DNA of 64,000 nucleotides, from the NCBI GenBank assembly GCA_030601885.1, contig JAUWAU010000009.1, forward strand, positions 151,173 through 215,172, in the 5' to 3' direction. The notes below the pieces were generated by a model. The model worked only from the letters and a program-made list of their open reading frames with translations, made no database searches and was not told the DNA's origin. A program made the position numbers and the translations under genes. Each line of letters begins with the position of its first letter. Position 1 is the stretch's first letter. Source of the DNA: Armatimonadota bacterium. GTDB lineage: Bacteria > Armatimonadota > Zipacnadia > JAUWAU01. This document shows, piece after piece, positions 45,601-53,811 of this stretch.

Positions 45601-46514
45601 ATGGTCTCACCCGTTGCGGCGTCAAGTGCCGTCAACGGGGCCTCGAGCCCGAGCGTGACATAGACCGTCTCCCCGACGGCGACCAGGCGACGCGGGAGAT
45701 AGGCCGGTCCGCTTTTGAACGGATACAGATGGGGGTGCCAACGCGGGATCGGCCTCTTCCACAGGATGGTACCGTTGAATGCGTCTCGGGCGATGAGAGT
45801 CCACTTCGGCGGCAACTGGACGGAAGCCGTCGGCCCTTCATCGAAGATGTAGAAGATCCGACTACCCGTCGAGACCAGCGCGGTCATGCTGGCCATCCGA
45901 TCGTGATGCCGCGCCCATCGTGGGCTGCCCACCCATTGCATGCGCCGGGGCGGCCCGACCACCGAATCATGGGCGACAGCATTGTTGCTCGCATCATGCA
46001 GGTAGTGCGTCCATGCGTCGATCTCCTCGGGGCGCGGCTTCACCGCCTTCGTCCACTTGCGCCCCTTCCTTATGTACGCCACGCCATTGGGGCACAGCAC
46101 GCGCATGACCTCGCGCATGGCGACCCTCGCGCGACCGTCTGACACGAGCAGGTTGACCAGGTTATCGACGTATGGTAGGCGCTTCCCTTTCCGCCGCTCA
46201 ACCGACACCTTGCCGCATAGGTTGAGCGACCGGATGTGCTCCCGGGCGCGCTCGATGTTCTCCAGATTTCGGTCCAGACCATGGACCACGTAACTGTCGT
46301 TGGCGCACAACGCGGCCGTCAAGCGCCCGTCGCCACAGCCGACGTGCACGATGAGGCCGCCTTTGACACCGCTGGCCTCCAGGATTTGCCGCGCTTGCTC
46401 AGTCTCCGCGGCGGCGCCGCGTTGCGCGTTGCCGACACGGTAGGCGACCACCAACACCAGCCCCAGAACAACCATCGCGGGAACCCAACGCGTTATGGCT
46501 CTTGCGGTCACCAT
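42618..46514 (-). CDS. Membrane-anchored/exported methyltransferase-PQQ-propeller fusion with inserted LamG domain
   Basis: A 1298-residue protein. An N-terminal signal/anchor (RWVPAMVVLGLVLVVAYRVG) with Arg on the cytoplasmic side predicts export. A class I SAM-methyltransferase fold follows at about 45-175: motif I VHVGCGDGRLTAAL, acidic D81 (VVHGLDRN), LPYVDNLVNLLVSD and VLCPNGVAYIRKG. PQQ/quinoprotein-like blades then run to about residue 960 (LTALDAATGETIRTYEGTRA, LDRRSGETLWRSEPVSRR, LDASSGKALWSYTAGGRVDS). A LamG domain of about 220 residues (about 965-1185; KPLSVEAWVKADGRDGVV, LIGVIDEVRVYFRALSADE) interrupts the propeller before its last blade. The function is unknown. It is the third gene of the operon; AAGGAG lies before the ATG, 16 bases after the previous stop. 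Confidence 0.75.
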   Translation of the reverse strand: MVTARAITRWVPAMVVLGLVLVVAYRVGNAQRGAAAETEQARQILEASGVKGGLIVHVGCGDGRLTAALCANDSYVVHGLDRNLENIERAREHIRSLNLCGKVSVERRKGKRLPYVDNLVNLLVSDGRARVAMREVMRVLCPNGVAYIRKGRKWTKAVKPRPEEIDAWTHYLHDASNNAVAHDSVVGPPRRMQWVGSPRWARHHDRMASMTALVSTGSRIFYIFDEGPTASVQLPPKWTLIARDAFNGTILWKRPIPRWHPHLYPFKSGPAYLPRRLVAVGETVYVTLGLEAPLTALDAATGETIRTYEGTRATEEVIASDGVLFALVNETPTDWNEFKPLVNNIGEEKARVARDWPWDEENRRIVAIQADTGKGLWQKEYPVVPLTLAADGERVAFHDGEAIVCLDRRSGETLWRSEPVSRRPSIPTAFGPTLVLYEDVVLFSGGDRRQAGLSAQTGETLWTAEHPRSGHNSPEDLLVVDGLVWSGATASGRESGVFAGRDVHTGEVKNEFAPNVETYWFHHRCYRAKATDKYILPSRTGIEFVDVRANSWEIHHWVRGGCIYGIMPCNGLIYAPMHDCACYPEAKLYGFNALAPESGARPYPRGAPDAARLERGPAYGKPASGSSASTGQDEWPTYRHDATRGGFTKASVPANLKRAWQTDLGGKISSVVIAGGKLFVASVDTHTVHALDASSGKALWSYTAGGRVDSPPTIYQGRVLFGSADGWVYGLRASDGALIWRFRAAPRDRKVMAFEQLESVWPVHGSVLVQDGVLYCVAGRSMFLDGGLHLLQLDPETGRKLSETVLDDRDPETGANLQARTQILNLPVALPDVLSGDGRHVYMKSQVFDLQGVRQQLGPHSGNPAEQGSVQASETAHLFAPMGFVDGSWFHRAYWVYGRSFAGGHAGYHQAGRFAPAGRILAVGDSSVYGYGRLPEYYRWTTPLEYHLFATSRDIPRAEARAASGGRSEVQIANSPSLDPTGKPLSVEAWVKADGRDGVVLARGGPSHGYALIVRGGKPRFVIRSDEKVSSVPAREDVVGKWAHLAGVLTADRQLRIYVNGKLSGSTDASALIASNPKQAMEIGADQGGAVGEYKSPFGLIGVIDEVRVYFRALSADEIQRHYERPGPPPADEHGLVLCLSFDKGDATDDSGNKNDGTVAGAEPTHGRLGRAMRFTGSRTRGVQFAVTHDWSQQLPLMVRAMVLADKTLFIAGPPDVVDEEESFSSFDDPAIQAKLKEQSAALEGTRGALLWAVSTSDGEKLAEYQLESLPEWDGMAAANGRLYLSTADGKVLCFAGT

Positions 46515-46530
46515 CGGATCTCCTTTCTGG

Positions 46531-49500
46531 TCACTCGTTCTTGCCCAGGCACAGCAGTGCGCCGTCTCGGGTTGAGATGTACAGCCGTCCGTTGGCGGCA
46601 GCCATGCCGTCGAAAACCGGCGGGGATTCGAGCTCGCACTCCGCCAGCTTCTTTCCGTCCGCCGCCGACACGGTCCAGAGCAGCCCGCCTTTTCGTCCCT
46701 CAAAGGCTCCCAATGGGTCAGTGGGATCGACAACATCCGGCGCTCCGGCGACGAAGAGCGTGCGATCCGCCAGCGCCATCGCAGTGATCCGAACCGGCGC
46801 CCGCACCTGCCACCGAGGCTTGAAGGCCTGTCGAGTCGCCACCGGCTTCTGACCACTCGGTGGCTTCCGTGGCGGCGTCTCCTTCAAGTCGCCCGCGAAC
46901 AGCACGTACCCTTCGCCGCCCGGATGGAAGACGTTCTGTCGTCTGATGCCGGGATAGGCTTTGACGCCGTAGGCAGAGGTGCTGTCGAACACGAGAAGCT
47001 GCGCGTGCGCCACGGCGCCAACGGCCCATCGGGTCCGGTTGAACCATGTGTCGTCGAGGAAACCGGCCGTCGAGAAAACGTGTGGCTTGGCCTTCTCGTT
47101 GCCGTCCAGCACCTTCATCTGCCGCATGTAAACCGACGAGCCATCGGTGACCAGGATATCGGCCAGCGCGCCGGGTATCGTCCTGCGGTCACCGGGCGGC
47201 ATCTTGCCCGTGTTGGGATCCGGACTGTAGATCACTTGCCGGCCCAGGATCTCACCGGTTCTCGGGTCGAGAGCGTAAACGTAGATCCCTCCGTCCAGGT
47301 AGGACGACCTCCCGGCCGCCAAGTAGGCCACGTCGTCCTTGACGAGGATGCTTCCGTGGACCGGCCAGGCTGATTCGAGTTGGCCGAACGCTCCCACCAG
47401 TCGCTGGGTTGGCGCTGCCTGTCTCCGCCAGACAAGCTGCCCGTCCGATGCCCGCAGGCAATACACCCAACCGTCCGCTGATCCGAGCAGCGCCAGGCCG
47501 CGATGGATCGTCGGAGGAGTGTCCACTCTGCCGCCAGCGGTGAAGCTCCAGACCGGCCTGCCTCGCGACGCATCGAGGGCGACCACGCGGTGCTCGTCGA
47601 TGGACGCCACGAAAAGCTTCCCGTCGGCAGTGGCCACGGGGCTCAGCCTGCCGCCAATCCTCGCTTGCCAGAGAACGCGCAAGTCGGCGGGGAGGGCCGA
47701 GGTCGTCGAACCGCTGCGTCGCGGATCGTGCCGGTACGTGGGCCAATCGTCAGGGCCCGATGCGGCGGCTCTATCGAGGCTGGCTCCGTAGGCGGGTCCT
47801 CGCTCCGGACGCCCGCTGCGAGGTTCGCGCTGCGCCGCCGAGCCGCCGGGCATCCGCGGAGCCAGAGCGAAGAATCCATTGAGTTTCGTGGCGATATAGC
47901 ACTCGCACGGATGCGGCGTGAGGTACAGCAGTCCGTTGCACGGCACGATGCCGAACAGGCACCCCCCACGCGCCCAATGGTGCAACTGGTTCTCCCCTGT
48001 TTCGAGGTCGAGGAATTCCACTCCCCGGCGCGACGTCAACAGGAAACGCTGCGTCGCCTTGTTGCGGTAGCACCGATGGTGATGTCCAACGTTGAACGTC
48101 TCTCGTGTGGCGAACCGCCGCTTGACTTCGCCGGTCGTCGGGTCGAGGCCGAGGACTGCATAGTCCAGCTCATCCTGACTTGGGATGAGCTGGTGCTTCT
48201 TGAGCTCCTTGCCTTGTCCCTCCTGCGCATCCACATGCTCGTGAATCCACACCAGTCCGCCGATCACGAATACGTCGGGCTGATAGAAGTGCGCCCAGCC
48301 GCCGTAGCGATGCTTCCACAGCGGCTTTCCCGTCTTCGCAGACAGGGCGTACAAGGTCCCCGGTATGGAGTGCCAGGGGTCCCGGACCGCCATCTCCGGC
48401 TGGGCGAACAGCAAGACGCCATCGTGGTAGACGAGCACGCACAGGTCGTTCATGCGCATGCCGAAAAGGGCAACGTATTCAGGCGCCGCGGGCCGAGGCA
48501 CGCGCCAGTGCTCATCGCCCGACTTCAGATCCAGGCCGATGAGCGCCTCCTGGTCGGCGAGGAAGATCCGCCCGTCACCGACGACCATCTCCAGGCGCCC
48601 GAACGGCTCCACCGAATCGGCTTTGGAGTGAAGGCCCCGGTAGTCGCCCTTCCGCCAGAGCGTCTTGCCAGTGTCAGCCTCCACCACGCACACGCTCTTG
48701 CTGATCGGGGTTCGGTTCTCGCGGTCGGGCGCCCGAGCTTCGTGGTTGGTGGCGAGAATGAGCAGCCCTTCGTGGCACAGGAGCTCGTCGGTGCGGTCGG
48801 TGCCCTCGTAGGTCCTGAGGACCTCCCCCGTAGCTGCGTCCAGCGCGGTCAGCGGCGCGTGGAATCCGAGAGTGACGTAGACGGTGTCGCCAACCGCTAC
48901 CAGCCGCTTCGTCAACTGAGTGGGCTGATTGAAGCGGCCATGCCAGGTCGCACTCCACTGGTTCCAGCCCCACTCCGGCATCGGACGCTTCCACAGCAGC
49001 ACGCCGTTGAAGGCATCCCGAGCCACCAGGAACCACTTGTCCGGCAGGCTTCCGTCGATGCCCGGCGGCGCCTCGTCGGAAATGTAGAAGAGACGGCCCT
49101 GGGAGGAAACCATCGCACTGACACTGGGAACCGTGTCGTGATGGCGCGACCAGACCGGTGCGCTCACCCACTGAAGGTGCCCAGGCGGGCCGACGACCCT
49201 GTCCGTCGCGACGGCGTTCCCGTTCGGCCCGTGGAGCCAGTGCGTCCATTCGTCGATCTCTTTGGGGCGTGGCTTCACCGTCTTCGTCCACTTGCGACCC
49301 TTGCTGATGTAGGCCACGCCATCGGGCACCAAGACGCGCATCACCTCGTCCATGGGGACCTTCGTGCGGGCCTCTGACACGAGCAGGTTGACGAGGTTGT
49401 CGGCGTACGGCAGGCGACGCTCTCTCCACCGTTGGACCGACACCTTGCCGTGGAGCCCACGCGACCGGATGTGCTCACGAGCCTTTTCGACGTTCTTCGC

Positions 49501-49746
49501 GTCCACGTCCAGGCCGTGCACCAGGTAACTGTCGTTCGCGCATAGGGCGGTAGTCAGTTTCCCGTCGCCGCAGCCGAGGTGCACCACCAGGCCGCCTTTG
49601 ATCCCGCTTGCCTCCAGGATCCTTTGCGCCCGTTCGGGCTGTGGACCAGAGCTCGGCTGCGCTCTCCACAGGGCAGGGCTCAGCACCAACGCCAGTCCCA
49701 TGGCCCATAATCCCCGAACGCAACGTGCCCTCGCCGGCCTACTCAT
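46531..49746 (-). CDS. Exported methyltransferase-PQQ-propeller fusion (paralogue 2)
   Basis: A 1071-residue protein with a Sec-type leader (GLWAMGLALVLSPALWRAQP). A SAM-methyltransferase fold follows (motif I H56-LGCGDGKLTTAL, D80, LPYADNLVNLLVSEA, VLVPDGVAYISKGRKWTKT), then a long PQQ-type propeller (LTALDAATGEVLRTYEGTDR, LDLKSGDEHWRVPRP, LDASRGRPVWSFTAGGRVDT, YALDPRTGEILGRQVIYSPD). It lacks the LamG insert of the downstream paralogue and is the most diverged of the three. The role is unknown: a propeller of this kind can be catalytic (quinoprotein) or only a scaffold. The ATG at 49746 has AGAGGA upstream and lies 14 bases after the previous stop, so it is operonic. Confidence 0.75.
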   Translation of the reverse strand: MSRPARARCVRGLWAMGLALVLSPALWRAQPSSGPQPERAQRILEASGIKGGLVVHLGCGDGKLTTALCANDSYLVHGLDVDAKNVEKAREHIRSRGLHGKVSVQRWRERRLPYADNLVNLLVSEARTKVPMDEVMRVLVPDGVAYISKGRKWTKTVKPRPKEIDEWTHWLHGPNGNAVATDRVVGPPGHLQWVSAPVWSRHHDTVPSVSAMVSSQGRLFYISDEAPPGIDGSLPDKWFLVARDAFNGVLLWKRPMPEWGWNQWSATWHGRFNQPTQLTKRLVAVGDTVYVTLGFHAPLTALDAATGEVLRTYEGTDRTDELLCHEGLLILATNHEARAPDRENRTPISKSVCVVEADTGKTLWRKGDYRGLHSKADSVEPFGRLEMVVGDGRIFLADQEALIGLDLKSGDEHWRVPRPAAPEYVALFGMRMNDLCVLVYHDGVLLFAQPEMAVRDPWHSIPGTLYALSAKTGKPLWKHRYGGWAHFYQPDVFVIGGLVWIHEHVDAQEGQGKELKKHQLIPSQDELDYAVLGLDPTTGEVKRRFATRETFNVGHHHRCYRNKATQRFLLTSRRGVEFLDLETGENQLHHWARGGCLFGIVPCNGLLYLTPHPCECYIATKLNGFFALAPRMPGGSAAQREPRSGRPERGPAYGASLDRAAASGPDDWPTYRHDPRRSGSTTSALPADLRVLWQARIGGRLSPVATADGKLFVASIDEHRVVALDASRGRPVWSFTAGGRVDTPPTIHRGLALLGSADGWVYCLRASDGQLVWRRQAAPTQRLVGAFGQLESAWPVHGSILVKDDVAYLAAGRSSYLDGGIYVYALDPRTGEILGRQVIYSPDPNTGKMPPGDRRTIPGALADILVTDGSSVYMRQMKVLDGNEKAKPHVFSTAGFLDDTWFNRTRWAVGAVAHAQLLVFDSTSAYGVKAYPGIRRQNVFHPGGEGYVLFAGDLKETPPRKPPSGQKPVATRQAFKPRWQVRAPVRITAMALADRTLFVAGAPDVVDPTDPLGAFEGRKGGLLWTVSAADGKKLAECELESPPVFDGMAAANGRLYISTRDGALLCLGKNE

Positions 49747-49760
49747 TCGCCCATTCCTCT

Positions 49761-52700
49761 CTATAACTGGTTCGCGCCCATGCAGATCACCTTGCCGTCG
49801 GTAGTGGACAGATACAAGCGTCCGTTCGCGGCGGCCATGCCATCCCAACGGGGCAGGCAATCGAGCTTGTACTCCGCCAACCTCGTGCCGTCGGCCGCGG
49901 ACACGGCCCAGAGCAGCGCGCCCTGTCGCCCGTCAAAGGCCGCGCGCTGTTGGGCCAGTCCTGCTCGAATTGCGGCGTCGTCGGGCTGGTAGAACGCCTT
50001 CTGCTCATCCACCACATCCGGTGGACCGGCGATGAAGAGCGTCTTCTCCGCCAGCACCATGGCCCGCACGTGCAGCGGAGGATCCCCATGCAGCCACTTG
50101 AAGTTAGCCGCGGTGCGGTCTTGCACCGGGAAGCCCTGCCGAAGCTTCCAGTCAGAGGATGAGGCGTTTCTCTTGTCGGACTTGGCGTTCATTTGGCCGG
50201 TGGCTTGTGTCACGCGGCGAATCGATTCGCCGCTGATCTCCTTGTCGGCAGCGTAGAGCTGATAGTCCAGCACGGAGGCATTGCACAGGTATTCCGGCTT
50301 GCGCCCGTAGCCGTACACGGAGGACTCATCACACACGAGCAGCCGCCCCGACGGCACCAGGCGGCCGGCACGGAACCATCCGCCATAGCCTCCGGCGACG
50401 CTTCTACCGAACAGCCAGTAGGAGCGGTGAAACCACGAGTCGTCCAGGAAACCGATGGTGCCGAACAGATGCGCCCCCTCGCCCTCCTGCTCCCTGACGT
50501 CCGTTGGGGCGACTTGCTGGCGAGTGCCACGGAGGTCGAACCGCTGGGATCGCATATAGACATACCGGCCGTCACTTGACAGAACGTCCGGCAGGGCCAC
50601 CGGCATATTCAGCCCCTTAACGTGCACTTGCAGATTGTCGCCCGTTTCGGGGTCGCGGTCGTCGAGAACGGTCTCGGAGAGTTTGCGCCCCGTCCTGGGA
50701 TCAAGCCGTAAGAAACGTATGCCTCCGTCGAGGAACATCGACCTTCCCGCAACGCAGTACACGACGTCGCCCTGCACGAGCACACTGCCGTGAACCGGCC
50801 AGACCGATTCCAATTGCTCAAAGGCCATCAACCGCCGGTCCTCCGGCGCCGCGCGGAAACCCCAGATCAGCCTGCCGTCGGAGGCGCGAAGACAGTAGAC
50901 CCAGCCGTCGGCGGATCCGAAGAGGACCCGGCCCTCGTAGATCGTCGGCGGCGAGTCCACCCGCCCTCCGGCCGTGAAGCTCCAGAGGCCGTTGCCCGAC
51001 ATTGCATCGAGGGCATACACGGTGTGAGTGTCCACCGACGCCACGAAAACCGTGTCCCCGGCGATCACCACACTACTGAGTTTGCCGCCGAGATCGGCCT
51101 GCCACGAGCGTTTCAAGTCGGCGGGCACGGCCGCTTTGGTGAAGCCGCTGCGCGCCGGATCGTGGCGGTACGTGGGCCAGTCGTCCTGCCCCGGCGATGC
51201 GGAGGGCGCCGATACCGGCTCCCCATAGGCGGGGCCGCGCTCGAGCCTCTCCGCATCCGACGCTTGCCGGGCTTCCTGCGGGGTTGTGGACTCGGGGGCG
51301 AGGGCGTTGAATCCGTTCAGCTTCGACTCGATGTAGCAGGCGCAGGAATGGGGCGGCGCATAGATCAGGCCATTGCAAGGCATGATGCCGTATATGCAGC
51401 CGCCTCGAACCCAATGATGCGTAGTCCAGTGCTTGGATCGGACGTCGATGAACTCGATCCCGGTTCTCGATGGCAGAAGGTACCGGTCCGTCGCCTTGCT
51501 CCGATAGCATCTGTGATGGAACCAGTAGATTTGGACGTCGGGCGGGAACTCGCTCTTGACCTCACCCGTGTGCGGGTCTCGTCCGGTGAATACGCCCGAA
51601 TCCTTGCCATTTGCGATCGCCCCCGCCCACACCAACCCATCGACGACGAGCAGGTCCTCGGGAGATTGGTGTCCGGAACGAGGGTGGGGGGACGTCCACA
51701 ACGTCTCGCCGGTCTGCGCCGAGAGGGCCGTCATAGACCTGTTCCCGCCCGAAAACAGGACCACGTCCCGGTACACGACCAGCGTCGGTCCGAAGCACGC
51801 TGGGATAGGAGAGCGTCTCTCGACCGGCGACGAGCTCCACACCTGCTCGCCGCTGTTCCGATTCAGGCAGACGACCTTCTCCCCATCATGGAAGAATACG
51901 CGTTCCCGGTCTGTCGCCAACGTGAGGGGAGCGACCGAGTGCTCCTTCTGCCACAGCATGTTCCCCGTGTCTGCATCGACGGCGATGATGCGTCGCCTTT
52001 TCTCATCCCACGCCCACTCTCGGTTCGCGCGACCCGAGTTGTCCCATACGTACGTGTGGTTCTGTCTGTACTCGGGCCATTTCGAGGGTGAATCGTTGAC
52101 CAGCAGGAAGAGCACGCCGTCCGAGGCGATCACTTCCTCGGTGTTCTTCGTCCCTTCATAGGTCCGAATGGTCTCCCCCGTCGGGGCGTCAAGCGCGGTC
52201 AGCGGGGCGTCAAGTCCGAGCGTGACGTAAACCGTGTCCCCCACGGCGACGAGACGGCGCGGAAGCTGGGCGGGGCCGCTCTTGAGCGGCCAGCGATGGG
52301 TATTCCACCACGCAATCGGCCGCTTCCACAGGATCGTCCCGTTGAATGCGTCCCGCGCAATGAGAGACCACTTCGCCGGCAACTGGATAGAGGCCGTCGG
52401 CCCTTCATCGAAGATATAGAAGATCCGTCCGCCGGCCGATACGAGCGCGCTCATGCTGGCCATGTGATCGTGATGGCGCGCCCATCTTGGGCTTCCGACC
52501 CACTGCAGGCGGCGGGGCGGGCCGACGACCGAATCACGGCCCACGGCATTGCCGCTTGCGTCATACAGGTAATGCGTCCATTCATCGATTTCCTTGGGAC
52601 GGGGCTTTATCGTCTTCGTCCACTTGCGGCCTAGCTTGATGTACGCCACGCCATTGGGCGCCAGGACGCGCCGCACCTCGTTCATGGACACCTTGGCGGC

Positions 52701-53063
52701 CTTCTCCCATACAACGAGGTTGACGAGGTTGTCCGCGTACGGGAGATGTTTCTCTCCCCATTGCTCGACTGACACCTTGCCGTAGAGCTTGAGCGACCGG
52801 ATGTGCTCCCGGGCCGCTGCGATGTTCTTCGGATCCGGGTCCAGGCCATGAACCACATAGCTGTCGTTCGCACGCAGGGCCGCCGTCAGTTTCCCGTCGC
52901 CGCAGCCGATGTGGACCACCAGGCCGCCCTTGATGCCGGTGGCAGCGATGATCTCTTTGGCCAGCACACGATAGGGATCGTCCGCGTTGCGCAACGAGCT
53001 GACTGCCACCGCGCACGTCCCCATCAGTGCCACTATGCCCATGATTCTGATCCTGTTTCTCAC
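49761..53063 (-). CDS. Exported methyltransferase-PQQ-propeller fusion (paralogue 1, operon head)
   Basis: An 1100-residue protein. The leader RNRIRIMGIVALMGTCAVAV is followed by the SAM-methyltransferase fold (HIGCGDGKLTAALRAND at 51-67, D75, LPYADNLVNLVVWEKA, VLAPNGVAYIKLGRKWTKT) and PQQ-type blades (LTALDAPTGETIRTYEGTKN, LNRNSGEQVWSSSPVERR, LDAMSGNGLWSFTAGGRVDS, LRLDPRTGRKLSETVLDDRD). It is close to the 42618 paralogue over the whole shared length. The start is GTG at 53063, with AAAGGTGG seven to eight bases upstream; the longer frame to 53138 has no ribosome site. First gene of the three-gene minus operon. Whether the methyltransferase site is active outside the cytoplasm, where SAM is absent, is unclear. 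Confidence 0.75.
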   Translation of the reverse strand: MRNRIRIMGIVALMGTCAVAVSSLRNADDPYRVLAKEIIAATGIKGGLVVHIGCGDGKLTAALRANDSYVVHGLDPDPKNIAAAREHIRSLKLYGKVSVEQWGEKHLPYADNLVNLVVWEKAAKVSMNEVRRVLAPNGVAYIKLGRKWTKTIKPRPKEIDEWTHYLYDASGNAVGRDSVVGPPRRLQWVGSPRWARHHDHMASMSALVSAGGRIFYIFDEGPTASIQLPAKWSLIARDAFNGTILWKRPIAWWNTHRWPLKSGPAQLPRRLVAVGDTVYVTLGLDAPLTALDAPTGETIRTYEGTKNTEEVIASDGVLFLLVNDSPSKWPEYRQNHTYVWDNSGRANREWAWDEKRRRIIAVDADTGNMLWQKEHSVAPLTLATDRERVFFHDGEKVVCLNRNSGEQVWSSSPVERRSPIPACFGPTLVVYRDVVLFSGGNRSMTALSAQTGETLWTSPHPRSGHQSPEDLLVVDGLVWAGAIANGKDSGVFTGRDPHTGEVKSEFPPDVQIYWFHHRCYRSKATDRYLLPSRTGIEFIDVRSKHWTTHHWVRGGCIYGIMPCNGLIYAPPHSCACYIESKLNGFNALAPESTTPQEARQASDAERLERGPAYGEPVSAPSASPGQDDWPTYRHDPARSGFTKAAVPADLKRSWQADLGGKLSSVVIAGDTVFVASVDTHTVYALDAMSGNGLWSFTAGGRVDSPPTIYEGRVLFGSADGWVYCLRASDGRLIWGFRAAPEDRRLMAFEQLESVWPVHGSVLVQGDVVYCVAGRSMFLDGGIRFLRLDPRTGRKLSETVLDDRDPETGDNLQVHVKGLNMPVALPDVLSSDGRYVYMRSQRFDLRGTRQQVAPTDVREQEGEGAHLFGTIGFLDDSWFHRSYWLFGRSVAGGYGGWFRAGRLVPSGRLLVCDESSVYGYGRKPEYLCNASVLDYQLYAADKEISGESIRRVTQATGQMNAKSDKRNASSSDWKLRQGFPVQDRTAANFKWLHGDPPLHVRAMVLAEKTLFIAGPPDVVDEQKAFYQPDDAAIRAGLAQQRAAFDGRQGALLWAVSAADGTRLAEYKLDCLPRWDGMAAANGRLYLSTTDGKVICMGANQL

Positions 53064-53811
53064 GCTGGATCCACCTTTCACGAAATGCGCCGTCCCGCCA
53101 GTCAGGAAGCGCCGAGTCACTTCCGGGCACGGTGTCAAACAGCCTGCACGGCCGTCCGTGTCACCGGCCCTATCAGCGTCTTTCTCCCGTGCCCCTCTGT
53201 ATCCTCCGCTCGTAGATGACTTCAGCCGGGCATGCCGTCATCGGGGTCGCTGCGGGGGAAGGTGTCCCTTTGTCCTGTGCGAGCGGCAGCAGCCCATCTT
53301 GACCCCGAAAAAGGGCTTGTGTCACAGCGTCGGGCACGAGCAGCTCTGGGTGCTGAAAGCTGCAGTTGATCGTGACCAGGCTAACGAGGAGGTGACGATC
53401 TCCGAGCCGGTGAAGTGGGAGAGTCGTCGGCAGTTCCTATTGAACCTCGGACATGGTCGGACAACCGTCGATCAAGTTCCTCGAGGGGGCGACACGATGC
53501 ACTGCCCAAAAAACCATCGTGCTTGGCGCAATGGGCTTGCTGACGTCCTTTTCGATCGTGTTCGCTGCATCTGCCGAGGAACAGGCTAAGGCGACGCTCC
53601 ACCGCATCAAGGGCGGCGGGCATGGCTTTGGCGGCGCAACTGAAGACACGCCAAAGTCACTGTTTGAAATGGCCGCCCGCTTCTTCGACAAACACTTGAA
53701 AGGCGCCGAAACGGAAGACGAGACAGGCGTGAGAAGTGCACCTGTAATCCCCCGTCCGCGGCGCGATGCGACGAGCTTCGCTCGGGCCTACAGGCGGGCT
53801 GGAGGTTGAGC
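53064..53811. other. Divergent gap with gene debris
   Basis: 748 bases between the divergent methyltransferase-propeller operon and the GH5-like gene. An esterase C-terminal remnant lies at 53573-53704. The rest shows short frames without leaders or ribosome sites, and no promoter consensus that I trust. Confidence 0.5.
53573..53704 (+). pseudogene. C-terminal remnant of an alpha/beta-hydrolase (esterase) gene
   Basis: AEEQAKATLHRIKGGGHGFG followed by FEMAARFFDKHLKG matches the end of BD-FAE/dienelactone-hydrolase-type esterases, including the catalytic-His segment (GxGHGFGG) and the final FFDKHLK helix. The nucleophile part is missing, and upstream sequence is not esterase-like. Confidence 0.5.

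Noticed and set aside
47503..49377. A 624-codon open frame on the plus strand
   Set aside because: Antisense shadow of the second methyltransferase-propeller gene; no recognisable protein features.
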